From NCBI GenBank assembly GCA_021414145.1, contig JAIOOY010000008.1, positions 1-40,542 of the forward strand: a stretch of DNA of 40,542 nt. Direction: 5' to 3'. This document shows positions 33,972 to 40,542 of this stretch, one piece after another; positions within the stretch are counted from its first letter, which is position 1; the number at the start of each line of letters is the position of its first letter. The DNA comes from Methylophilales bacterium (GTDB taxonomy: Bacteria; Pseudomonadota; Gammaproteobacteria; Burkholderiales; Methylophilaceae). A program made the position numbers and the translations under genes. Below the pieces are notes generated by a model that was not told the origin of the DNA, made no database searches, and saw only the letters and a program-made list of their open reading frames with translations.

Positions 33972-35369
33972 ATGGCAAAAAAATCAGAGTCGCCCACCAA
34001 ACTTTTCGTTCTTGATACCAATGTCATGATGCATGACCCTTCTAGCTTATTTCGCTTTGAAGAACATGACGTTTATTTGCCTATGGTGACGCTGGAAGAA
34101 TTGGATAACAGCAAAAAAGGTATGACCGAAGTGGCGCGCAATGCGCGTCAGGCCAGCCGATTTATTGAGGAAGTGATCGGTACTAGCCTCGCCAATCTCG
34201 AAGAAGGCTGCCCTCTAGCCAAAAATGGCAATCAATTCAGTAGCGGACGACTATTTTTACAGACTAATGTTACCAGCCTAGACTTACCCATGCTGGCAGG
34301 CAGCAAGGCCGACAACCAGATTCTGGGGGTGGTAGCGCAACTGCAAAAATCCTTTCCTACTCGCCAAGTCATTCTAGTCAGTAAAGACATCAATATCCGC
34401 ATCAAAGCTCGTGCCTTGGGCATTCCAGCCGAGGATTATTTTAACGACAAGGTGCTTGAAGACACCGACTTGCTGTATACCGGCACCAAAGATTTACCAC
34501 AAGACTTCTGGGATAAACACAGTAAGGAGATGGAGTCATGGCAGGAGGCAGGCCGCATGTTTTATCGCGTGTCGGGTCCTTTGTGTGAATCTATGTTGGT
34601 AAATCAATTCGTTTATTACGAGTTTGAAGCGCCGTTTTACGCCATTGTGCGAAGTCAGGAAGGCAACAGCGCCGTCCTAGAAGTACTCAAAGATTACACC
34701 CAACAAAAACACAACGTGTGGGGCATTACCGCACGCAATCGTGAACAGAGCTTTGCGCTCAATCTGCTGATGAATCCTGATATAGATTTTGTCTCTTTGC
34801 TAGGTCAAGCCGGAACCGGTAAGACTCTGCTAACTTTGGCCGCAGCACTGACGCAGACCTTGGACAAAAAGATATACAGCGAGATCATCGTGACCCGCGT
34901 CACGGTTCCGGTGGGTGAGGATATAGGTTTTCTCCCCGGTACCGAAGAAGAGAAAATGAACCCTTGGATGGGCGCATTGGAAGACAATCTGGATGTGCTG
35001 AATAAGACCGACGAAGAGAGTGGTGACTGGGGACGCGCCGCTACGCAAGATTTGATACGCACTCGCATCAAAGTCAAATCCATGAACTTTATGCGCGGAC
35101 GTACTTTTTTGCATAAATTCCTCATCATAGACGAAGCGCAAAACCTCACACCCAAACAGATGAAAACCCTTATCACCCGCGCTGGCCCGGGTACTAAAGT
35201 GGTGTGCCTAGGCAATATCGCGCAAATTGATACGCCTTACCTGACAGAGGGCAGCTCTGGCCTTACCTATGTCGTGGATCGCTTCAAAGGCTGGCCACAT
35301 AGCGGGCATATCACATTGATGCGCGGCGAACGCTCGCGTTTGGCAGATTTTGCTGCTGAGATTTTATAA
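33972..35369 (+). CDS. PIN-domain PhoH-family ATPase
   Basis: 465 residues, the PhoH2-like architecture. The N-terminal PIN nuclease domain (about 1-150) has the acidic residues in FVLDTNVMMHDP, MVTLEELD and SKDINIRIKA. The C-terminal PhoH ATPase/helicase domain has Walker A GQAGTGKTLLTLAA and Walker B FLIIDEAQNL, with RGRTFLHKF and GNIAQIDTPYL. Family members are RNA-unwinding and RNA-cleaving enzymes. It is followed after 3 bp by the LplT-like transporter. Confidence 0.93.
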   Translation: MAKKSESPTKLFVLDTNVMMHDPSSLFRFEEHDVYLPMVTLEELDNSKKGMTEVARNARQASRFIEEVIGTSLANLEEGCPLAKNGNQFSSGRLFLQTNVTSLDLPMLAGSKADNQILGVVAQLQKSFPTRQVILVSKDINIRIKARALGIPAEDYFNDKVLEDTDLLYTGTKDLPQDFWDKHSKEMESWQEAGRMFYRVSGPLCESMLVNQFVYYEFEAPFYAIVRSQEGNSAVLEVLKDYTQQKHNVWGITARNREQSFALNLLMNPDIDFVSLLGQAGTGKTLLTLAAALTQTLDKKIYSEIIVTRVTVPVGEDIGFLPGTEEEKMNPWMGALEDNLDVLNKTDEESGDWGRAATQDLIRTRIKVKSMNFMRGRTFLHKFLIIDEAQNLTPKQMKTLITRAGPGTKVVCLGNIAQIDTPYLTEGSSGLTYVVDRFKGWPHSGHITLMRGERSRLADFAAEIL

Positions 35370-35372
35370 GCT

Positions 35373-36545
35373 GTGAATCGCGGTTTTTACACCATCCTCG
35401 CGGCTCAATTCCTCTCCGCCTTGGCTGACAACGCGCTGCTGTTTGCAGCTATTGCGCTGTTACAAGAAATTTCCGCTCCCGCTTGGCACACCCCCCTGCT
35501 ACAGATGTTTTTCATCATCGCCTATATCATATTGGCACCCTTTGTCGGCTCATTCGCCGATGCCCTGCCCAAAGGGCGCGTGATGTTTATTTCCAACGCA
35601 ATCAAGTTCGTTGGTTGCCTTGCCATGTGGGCGGGTCTGCAACCCTTATACGCTTATGGCATAGTAGGTATTGGTGCAGCGGCATATTCTCCGGCTAAAT
35701 ATGGAATTCTGACCGAAATTTTACCTCCTGATTTACTAGTGAAGGCCAATGGATGGATGGAAGGCACTACTGTCGCCGCGATTATTCTAGGTGCCATATT
35801 AGGCGGCCAACTGGCCAGCATCAGTCCTCACGTTGCCTTGCTCGCTATCGTGGGGCTGTATTTGGCAGCCGCTGGATTTAATCTGTATATCCCCAAGCTG
35901 GCCATAGATCACAAGGTGGCAGAGCGTAATCCATTCTATTTAATACGCGACTTCTGGGTCTCTTTCACCACTTTGTGGCGGGACGAACAAGGCCAAGTCT
36001 CATTGGCTGTTACCACACTGTTTTGGGGTGCAGGAGCCACTATGCGCCTAGTCGTCATAGCCTGGGCAGCGGCCGCATTAAATTTTGGCTTGGAACATGC
36101 CACACAGCTGACTGCAACTGTTGCCTTAGGCATTGCCTTTGGTGCGGTATTTGCCGCGCGTTATGTCAAGCTTGAGGAATCAGTAAAAGTTTTACCAGCG
36201 GGCATAGCTATGGGAGTTCTGGTGATGAGCATGGTATTTTTGCGCGACTGGCATATCGCCGCGTTGATCTTATTTATGGTAGGTGCGCTTTCCGGCTATT
36301 TTGTGGTACCTCTCAATGCCTTGTTACAACACCGCGGGCATTTATTGATAGGCGCTGGACACTCTATCGCGGTGCAAAACTTCAATGAGAACATCGGCAT
36401 CTTACTGATGACACTACTTTATACTTTAATGGTCAGAGCAGAATTCCCCGTTTTCTGGACAGTGGTCATATTTGGTGCGTTTGTGAGCCTGACCATGACC
36501 GGCATCTATCTACGTTACCGTAAATTACCCGCGAATATATCCTAG
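35373..36545 (+). CDS. lplT: Lysophospholipid transporter LplT-like (MFS)
   Basis: 390 residues, GTG start, with about twelve hydrophobic segments. FLSALADNALLFAAIALLQ near the N-terminus and LAPFVGSFADALPKGRVMF, SPAKYGILTEILPPDLLVKANGWMEGTTV and NALLQHRGHLLIGAGHSIAVQNFNEN are the LplT signatures. LplT flips lysophospholipids across the inner membrane for reacylation. No fused or adjacent acyltransferase (aas) is present. Its stop codon overlaps the stop codon of the convergent ndh gene through a shared CTAG. Confidence 0.9.
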   Translation: MNRGFYTILAAQFLSALADNALLFAAIALLQEISAPAWHTPLLQMFFIIAYIILAPFVGSFADALPKGRVMFISNAIKFVGCLAMWAGLQPLYAYGIVGIGAAAYSPAKYGILTEILPPDLLVKANGWMEGTTVAAIILGAILGGQLASISPHVALLAIVGLYLAAAGFNLYIPKLAIDHKVAERNPFYLIRDFWVSFTTLWRDEQGQVSLAVTTLFWGAGATMRLVVIAWAAAALNFGLEHATQLTATVALGIAFGAVFAARYVKLEESVKVLPAGIAMGVLVMSMVFLRDWHIAALILFMVGALSGYFVVPLNALLQHRGHLLIGAGHSIAVQNFNENIGILLMTLLYTLMVRAEFPVFWTVVIFGAFVSLTMTGIYLRYRKLPANIS

Positions 36546-37888
36546 TGCAGCTTGACGTGAGGAGATGTACGTCGTGTGATTATTCTCGCAATAGTGTCCA
36601 ATATAACCTTGCTCAGTCCGTGCAGAGCGTAAAGATGCATTTTGTATAGCATCCGGTACATAAAGCCAGCAAAAGTACCCTGAATAAACAATGCACCCCC
36701 TGTCAACCCACCCATCAAATTGCCTACCGTACTATATTTACCGAGATTGACCAAAGATCCGAAATCCCGATAGATATATTCCGGAAGCTTTGTTTCACCT
36801 TTCACCCGTAGCTTGAAAGATTTTAATAACATCGATGCTTGCTGATGGGCTGATTGCGCTCGCGGTGGCACCAGCATGTCACGACCAAGTGCATCTTTGT
36901 GCCCATTCCAAACGCAAGCTGCGCAATCCCCTAAGGCAAAGATATTGTCATCTCGCGTGGTTTGCAAGGTTGGTTTGACCATCAACTGGTTAGCCCAATT
37001 GGTTTCCAGTCCATCGATATCTTTCAGAAAATCTGGGGCTTTAATGCCGGCAGCCCACACAACCAGAGCAGCAGGAACCAGACGGCCACTTTCGGTGTGC
37101 ACTCCTTTCGAATCAACGCGAGTGACTTTTTCTCCTAGTTCCAGCTGGACGTCGAGCTTTCTGAGTTGTTTCTGTACTTCAAGAGAAATATCTTCGGGCA
37201 AAGCTGGTAGTACCCTAGGAGCCGCCTCGATAATGCTCAGCTTGACATCACGGTCAGGGTCAACGTTGTCTAGGCCATAGGCCGCTAGCTGTCTTGTTGT
37301 ATTATGTAGCTCCGCAGCCAGTTCTACACCGGTTGCACCACCTCCGATGATGGCAACATTCAGATGCCCCTGGTTAGTCACCCCCACTTGCGTGCGGATA
37401 CAGGCATTAACCAGCTTGCGATGGAACATAGCTGCCTCAGATTGTGTATCAAGTGATACCGCAAACTCTTGTACTCCCGGGATGCCGAAATCGTTGGAGA
37501 CACTACCTATGGCAATAACCAACGTGTCATAGTGGATATTCCGAATGGGAATCAGCACTTTTCCATCATCGTCAAAAGTAGGCGAAACACGTATTTGCTG
37601 GTTTTTTCTGTCTATGCCCTCAAGTGCTCCGAGGCGGAAATTGAAATGATGCCAGTGAGCCTGCGCAATGTAATCCAGCTCATGTTGATCTAGATCCATG
37701 CTGCCCGCTGCGACCTCGTGTAGCAAAGGTTTCCACAAATGGGTTGGGTACTTGTCAACAAGGGTCACCATCGCCTTGCCACGTTTACCTAATGTATTTC
37801 CCAAACGAGTTGCCAGTTCTAGGCCACCAGCCCCGCCGCCGACCACTACAATTTTATGTAGGGATTCAGTATTTTTATCAATAGTCAT
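36542..37888 (-). CDS. ndh: Type II NADH dehydrogenase (NDH-2)
   Basis: 448 residues. Single-subunit, non-pumping NADH:quinone oxidoreductase on the inner membrane. The FAD site is VVVGGGAGGLELATRLG and the NAD site VAIIGGGATGVELAAELH; LVVWAAGIKAPDFL, FALGDCAACVW and PPRAQSAHQQASMLL match the family. The C-terminal amphipathic region (YKMHLYALHGLSKVILDTIARIITRR) fits membrane attachment. It lies downstream of the second cytochrome gene but behind its terminator, so it may have separate transcription. Context suggests it may recycle NADH from C1 oxidation. Confidence 0.93.
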   Translation of the reverse strand: MTIDKNTESLHKIVVVGGGAGGLELATRLGNTLGKRGKAMVTLVDKYPTHLWKPLLHEVAAGSMDLDQHELDYIAQAHWHHFNFRLGALEGIDRKNQQIRVSPTFDDDGKVLIPIRNIHYDTLVIAIGSVSNDFGIPGVQEFAVSLDTQSEAAMFHRKLVNACIRTQVGVTNQGHLNVAIIGGGATGVELAAELHNTTRQLAAYGLDNVDPDRDVKLSIIEAAPRVLPALPEDISLEVQKQLRKLDVQLELGEKVTRVDSKGVHTESGRLVPAALVVWAAGIKAPDFLKDIDGLETNWANQLMVKPTLQTTRDDNIFALGDCAACVWNGHKDALGRDMLVPPRAQSAHQQASMLLKSFKLRVKGETKLPEYIYRDFGSLVNLGKYSTVGNLMGGLTGGALFIQGTFAGFMYRMLYKMHLYALHGLSKVILDTIARIITRRTSPHVKLH

Positions 37889-37928
37889 TCAGTATTTTTC
37901 TCATTCCCTGTTATCAGTAGCGCACACC

Positions 37929-37968
37929 AAAAAATAAGAAAGCGGCCATCGCTCACACAATGACCGCC
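37929..37968 (-). terminator. Intrinsic terminator after the lipoprotein cytochrome gene
   Basis: On the minus strand GCGGTCATTG-tgtgag-CGATGGCCGC forms a 10 bp stem using G-U wobbles, followed by TTTCTTATTTTTT. The same hairpin, slightly diverged, follows the other cytochrome copy, showing that the terminator was duplicated with the gene. Confidence 0.85.
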
Positions 37969-37988
37969 AACTTGTATTGTTAACCGCG

Positions 37989-38582
37989 TTATTTTAACCA
38001 GGTTTTCTCGCCATCGCCTTTATATTCGGTACGAATATAAGCAATCACCTTCAAAATATCATCCGTGGATAAGCCGTCACCGGTGTGGTCTGGAAGCTGA
38101 ACATGCCAGATAAACATGGTGCCGCCTGATGTTCCAGGAGTGCCTCCAGCGATAGTCTCAAACATACCCTTATCGGTAGCATTCTTGGCGTAGACCCACT
38201 TTTGATCAAATGCGCCTTGACCACCCTGAGTATTTTTGCTCAAAGAAGGTGCCATGATGCCTTCCAACTTGCCACCGTGGCAACCCATGCAGTTGTTAAA
38301 GGTAAATACTTTTCTACCCGCTTTTGCTGCCTCAGCATCTGCTGCATATACTTTGGTGTATGGGTTTACGCAAGTTGCGAGAAATTCCTTCGCTTGCGGC
38401 GTATCTTTATCGGATACCTTTATGGCTAAAGGGCTATCATCTTTAGTGGAGACTAGCTTGCACTCCCCAGAAGTGCTCGCTGATTTGGCTTCACCCCCCG
38501 CAACAGAACCTTCGCCGCCTTTGCTACAAGCAGTGAGTGCTGCGAGTACCAGAGTCAATACGATGAATTTGATGTATTGCAT
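37989..38582 (-). CDS. xoxG: Cytochrome cL-like (XoxG paralogue), predicted lipoprotein
   Basis: 197 residues. A lipoprotein signal with lipobox LTAC (residues ~16-19) is followed by a Gly/Ser/Lys-rich linker, so the mature protein is probably tethered to a membrane. The single haem c site is NNCMGCHG, and Met in GGTMFIWH is a candidate axial ligand. Paired Cys (GECKL and ATCVNPYT) may form a disulfide. The rest is nearly identical in layout to the neighbouring cytochrome copy (WVYAKNATDKGMFETIAGGTPG, DHTGDGL). Cytochrome cL accepts electrons from methanol dehydrogenase. This second copy is probably a paralogue with a different location. Confidence 0.87.
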   Translation of the reverse strand: MQYIKFIVLTLVLAALTACSKGGEGSVAGGEAKSASTSGECKLVSTKDDSPLAIKVSDKDTPQAKEFLATCVNPYTKVYAADAEAAKAGRKVFTFNNCMGCHGGKLEGIMAPSLSKNTQGGQGAFDQKWVYAKNATDKGMFETIAGGTPGTSGGTMFIWHVQLPDHTGDGLSTDDILKVIAYIRTEYKGDGEKTWLK

Positions 38583-38631
38583 ATTATTTCCCCCTAGAAA
38601 TTAGCTTTAAGCTTTATAAATTCTTGTCTGC

Positions 38632-38668
38632 AAACAAGAAAGCGGCCATTGCTCGCACAATGACCGCT
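38632..38668 (-). terminator. Intrinsic terminator after the soluble cytochrome gene
   Basis: On the minus strand AGCGGTCATTG-tgcgag-CAATGGCCGCT forms an 11 bp stem with one G-U pair, then TTCTTGTTTG. It sits between the two cytochrome genes and mirrors the terminator of the other copy. Confidence 0.8.
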
Positions 38669-38690
38669 TACTTAATTATAACTACCAGCG

Positions 38691-39254
38691 TTATTTCAAC
38701 CAAGTCTTTTCGCCATCACCATGGTATTCACTACGAATATAGGCAATCAGCTTTAATATCTCATCTGTGGTTAAACCGTCACCAGTGTGGTCTGGTAACT
38801 GATTGTGCCAGATAAACATTGTGCCACCAGAAGCACCTGGAGTACCACCTGCGATGGTTTCGAACATGCCCTTATCAGTAGCATTTTTTGCATAAACCCA
38901 TTTTGTATCGAATGCGCCTTGGCCACCAAATTTACTCAGCGACGGTGCCATAATCCCTTCTAACTTACCGCCATGGCAACCAGAACAGCCGTTATAACCA
39001 AATAGCTTTTTGCCTCCGGGTTTAATCAAAGATGGGTCTTTTGCATAAGCTTTTGTATAAGGGTTAACGCATGTTTCCAGAAACTCTTTCGCTTCTGCGC
39101 TATCGGTATCGGTAACCTTAATGGCTAACGGACTACCATCTTTGGTGGACTCCAATTTGCATTCTGCGGCAGCATTACCACTGAACACCATTGCGCCACT
39201 TATCACCAAGGCTGACAAAATCAACCGAGCCTGCACTAATTTGTTACTAATCAT
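38691..39254 (-). CDS. xoxG: Cytochrome cL for methanol dehydrogenase (XoxG)
   Basis: 187 residues with a cleavable signal peptide (ARLILSALVISGAMVFSGNAAA) and a strong ribosome site (GAGGAGAGGAC). One haem c motif, NGCSGCHG, is followed by GGKLEGIMAPSLSK. The C-terminal part carries GTMFIWHNQLPDHTGDGL with the candidate Met ligand. Cys residues in AECKL and ETCVNPYT may pair. As the first cytochrome gene after xoxJ it is the likely direct electron acceptor of XoxF. It is roughly 80 percent identical by eye to the lipoprotein copy downstream. Confidence 0.9.
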   Translation of the reverse strand: MISNKLVQARLILSALVISGAMVFSGNAAAECKLESTKDGSPLAIKVTDTDSAEAKEFLETCVNPYTKAYAKDPSLIKPGGKKLFGYNGCSGCHGGKLEGIMAPSLSKFGGQGAFDTKWVYAKNATDKGMFETIAGGTPGASGGTMFIWHNQLPDHTGDGLTTDEILKLIAYIRSEYHGDGEKTWLK

Positions 39255-39324
39255 GTCCTCTCCTCGTTTTGGGTTACTTCACATAATAAGCGGCTCAATG
39301 AACCACTATTTCACAACGAACTAC

Positions 39325-39349
39325 CACCAGCTTGGTTGACAAGCTGGTG
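39325..39349 (-). other. Strong hairpin between xoxJ and xoxG without a T-tract
   Basis: CACCAGCTTG-gttga-CAAGCTGGTG is a perfect 10 bp stem about 5 bp after the xoxJ stop. No U-run follows on the minus strand, so it is more likely an mRNA-stabilising or processing hairpin than a terminator. No repeats of it were seen elsewhere in the window. Confidence 0.6.
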
Positions 39350-39353
39350 TCCG

Positions 39354-40271
39354 TTATTCGGTTTTTGGGATAGCTTCTCCACGTGATTCGTGTTGATCTT
39401 TTTTATAGACCTTCTCTACACTGTCACCTTCAACTACGGGTACATGAGGAATTCCATAATCATCCAGAATCTTCAAAATATCCGCTTGACGGCGGTCAAG
39501 TGCACCTTGAATCATCGCCATGCGTTCCTTGTCTTTTTTACGTACCGCTACTGAGATATTCCAGAACTCCTTACCTTTTGCATTCTTATTTTCATACTCT
39601 GGAATTTGCACAACGGTCAAAGGAATCTTGGCTTGCTTCGCATAATAACCCCCGATAGGTCCCCACACAATCGCCACATCAATGTCGCCCTTAACCAAGT
39701 CGTCAATCAAGAAACTGGCGGGCAAATTCAAATCACGCTGCATACGATATGGCCTGGAGTTCTCCATCAGACCATGATCAGCCAAAGGTCTAGTCGCTGG
39801 GCTTTCCTGAATAATGCCGATGAGACCTTTGTGTAAATCTTGGGAATCCCAATCCTTGATGTCGTAGCCACTATCTTTTCTAAACACAAACACATGTCCA
39901 GAACGATAATAAGGTTTAGACGTAAGCAATGCATCATTATCTGAGGTGGTGCTCATGATCACGTCACAACGATGTGCATTCAACGTATTACGTATGAATC
40001 CCATACGATCAAACCAAAACTGATAAGTCAGTTTTTTTCCTAAATCTTTTGCAATCAGTTCTGCAATTTTATTTTCAAAACCTTCTCGTTCTTTGTTGGA
40101 ATACGGCAGGTTGGCCGGATCGGCACACACCTTAAATTCAGTTGGGTCGTCAACACGTGTAGCTTCACCGCCTCGCCCAGAATTAAGATCAAAATCCAGT
40201 CCATCTTCAGCAAACGCCACGTTCACGGTGAGCAACAGCAGCAACAGAGTTACATTAATTTTCTTTAACAT
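39354..40271 (-). CDS. xoxJ: XoxJ-type periplasmic binding protein of methanol dehydrogenase
   Basis: 305 residues from the ATG at 40271, which has AAGGA at correct spacing and begins a signal peptide (MLKKINVTLLLLLLTVNVAFA); the frame is open to 40316. The family 3 solute-binding fold shows FKVCADPANLPYSNKEREGFE, IMSTTSDNDALLTSKPYYRSG and DVAIVWGPIGGYYAKQ. This is the MxaJ/XoxJ group of proteins required with PQQ methanol dehydrogenases, thought to help activation or assembly and not transport. No ABC permease is adjacent. Mature N-terminal region is Gly/Asp-rich. Confidence 0.9.
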   Translation of the reverse strand: MLKKINVTLLLLLLTVNVAFAEDGLDFDLNSGRGGEATRVDDPTEFKVCADPANLPYSNKEREGFENKIAELIAKDLGKKLTYQFWFDRMGFIRNTLNAHRCDVIMSTTSDNDALLTSKPYYRSGHVFVFRKDSGYDIKDWDSQDLHKGLIGIIQESPATRPLADHGLMENSRPYRMQRDLNLPASFLIDDLVKGDIDVAIVWGPIGGYYAKQAKIPLTVVQIPEYENKNAKGKEFWNISVAVRKKDKERMAMIQGALDRRQADILKILDDYGIPHVPVVEGDSVEKVYKKDQHESRGEAIPKTE

Positions 40272-40317
40272 TTTCATTCCTTCGTCGTTAATGAGTCGCA
40301 CATTTACCCAGCACATA

Positions 40318-40346
40318 TAAAAAGCACCCCGCCGAAGCGGGGTGCT
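40318..40346 (-). terminator. Intrinsic terminator between xoxF and xoxJ
   Basis: On the minus strand AGCACCCCG-cttcgg-CGGGGTGCT is a 9 bp GC-rich stem followed by TTTTTAT. It lies about 58 bp after the xoxF stop and 47 bp before the xoxJ ATG. It could limit read-through so that xoxF mRNA exceeds xoxJ and xoxG. A weaker dyad ACTAAC-ttacg-GTTAGT lies just upstream. Confidence 0.85.
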
Positions 40347-40403
40347 TGTGTGACAACACTAACTTACGGTTAGTTCTGCTACTTGTAGTCTTGCGACTTC
40401 AAA

Positions 40404-40542
40404 TTACAGAGAGAACACGGTCAGTGCACCGCCGCCAGGAGCAGCGTTGTACTTCGTCAGTTCTGCATAACCACCAGCAGCGCCAAGAGCGTCTGTTGGG
40501 TTAGTCATACCAAGGTTCATCGCCACGCCAGCCCAACCGCCG
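40404..40542 (-). CDS. xoxF: PQQ-dependent methanol dehydrogenase, XoxF type (3' end only)
   Basis: Partial gene running off the window; absent from the ORF track. The last 46 codons read GGWAGVAMNLGMTNPTDALG ... GGALTVFSL and stop at TAA. The GGW segment, the LGA(A)GG(Y) stretch and the C-terminal VFSL end match the C-terminus of MxaF/XoxF enzymes. The order F-J-G and the lack of an mxaI small-subunit gene favour the lanthanide-dependent XoxF type, but the diagnostic Asp next to the catalytic Asp lies outside the window. It would oxidise methanol to formaldehyde or formate in the periplasm. Confidence 0.78.
   Translation of the reverse strand, partial: GGWAGVAMNLGMTNPTDALGAAGGYAELTKYNAAPGGGALTVFSL

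Noticed and set aside
37889-40403. Classical mxaFJGI operon
   Set aside because: No small-subunit mxaI gene is seen after the cytochromes; two cytochrome genes and ndh follow instead, favouring a xox-type set.
1-40542. CRISPR array, tRNA, rRNA or insertion sequence
   Set aside because: No spaced direct repeats, cloverleaf-like or rRNA-like segments, or transposase motifs were found while reading both strands.

Overview
The window looks like part of a betaproteobacterial chromosome, most likely from the order Nitrosomonadales (a methylotroph-related or Gallionella-like lineage). The reasons are the gene orders ntrX-ntrY-DUF4390-rsmB-fmt-def // dprA-smg, lpxL-dapF-DUF484-xerC and ahcY-metF behind an SAH riboswitch, together with XoxF-type methanol dehydrogenase genes. 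The family cannot be fixed from sequence reading alone. There are no rRNA or tRNA genes, no insertion sequences, no prophage and no CRISPR array. Gene density is very high and no gene-free stretch exceeds about 220 bp.

Layout. (1) 0-6.7 kb, minus strand: a translationally coupled NtrY/NtrX-type two-component system in which the regulator has a decayed AAA+ domain, then a DUF4390 protein, rsmB, fmt and def. (2) 6.7-8.7 kb, plus strand: dprA, smg and fliW; dprA and def appear to share overlapping divergent -10 boxes. (3) 8.7-13.5 kb, minus strand: the activated-methyl cycle, metK, an HD-GYP phosphodiesterase, a clear SAH riboswitch, ahcY and metF. (4) 13.6-16.9 kb, plus strand: a lipid A type acyltransferase, dapF, a DUF484 protein and xerC. 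(5) 16.9-25.2 kb: a molybdenum/tungsten island. A ModE-like repressor, an OprP-type anion porin and TupABC lie on minus; divergent moaA, fdhD, mobA, mobB and moeA lie on plus. FdhD points to formate dehydrogenase as a client of the cofactor. (6) 25.2-28.5 kb: flhB and flhA without other flagellar genes.

(7) 28.6-31.1 kb: a fused SoxYZ-like carrier, a cytochrome b561 and a periplasmic zinc metallo-beta-lactamase-fold hydrolase. The carrier and hydrolase families are known to travel with quinoprotein dehydrogenases. (8) 31.1-36.5 kb, plus strand: tonB overlapped by an orphan histidine kinase, a BCP/PrxQ peroxiredoxin, a PIN-PhoH ATPase and an LplT-type lysophospholipid transporter. (9) 36.5 kb to the end, minus strand: the 3' end of a XoxF-type methanol dehydrogenase, xoxJ, two tandem cytochrome cL genes (one soluble, one predicted lipoprotein) and a type II NADH dehydrogenase.

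Taken together, the accessory content suggests C1 metabolism: methanol oxidation in the periplasm (XoxF, XoxJ, XoxG), an uncharacterised SoxYZ-like/hydrolase relay, formate oxidation through a Mo/W enzyme (TupABC, Moco genes, FdhD) and methyl-cycle control by SAH. The most interesting part is the quinoprotein-linked set (SoxYZ fusion, b561, hydrolase, paired cytochromes), whose chemistry is not settled. These functional links are inferences from family identity and neighbourhood.
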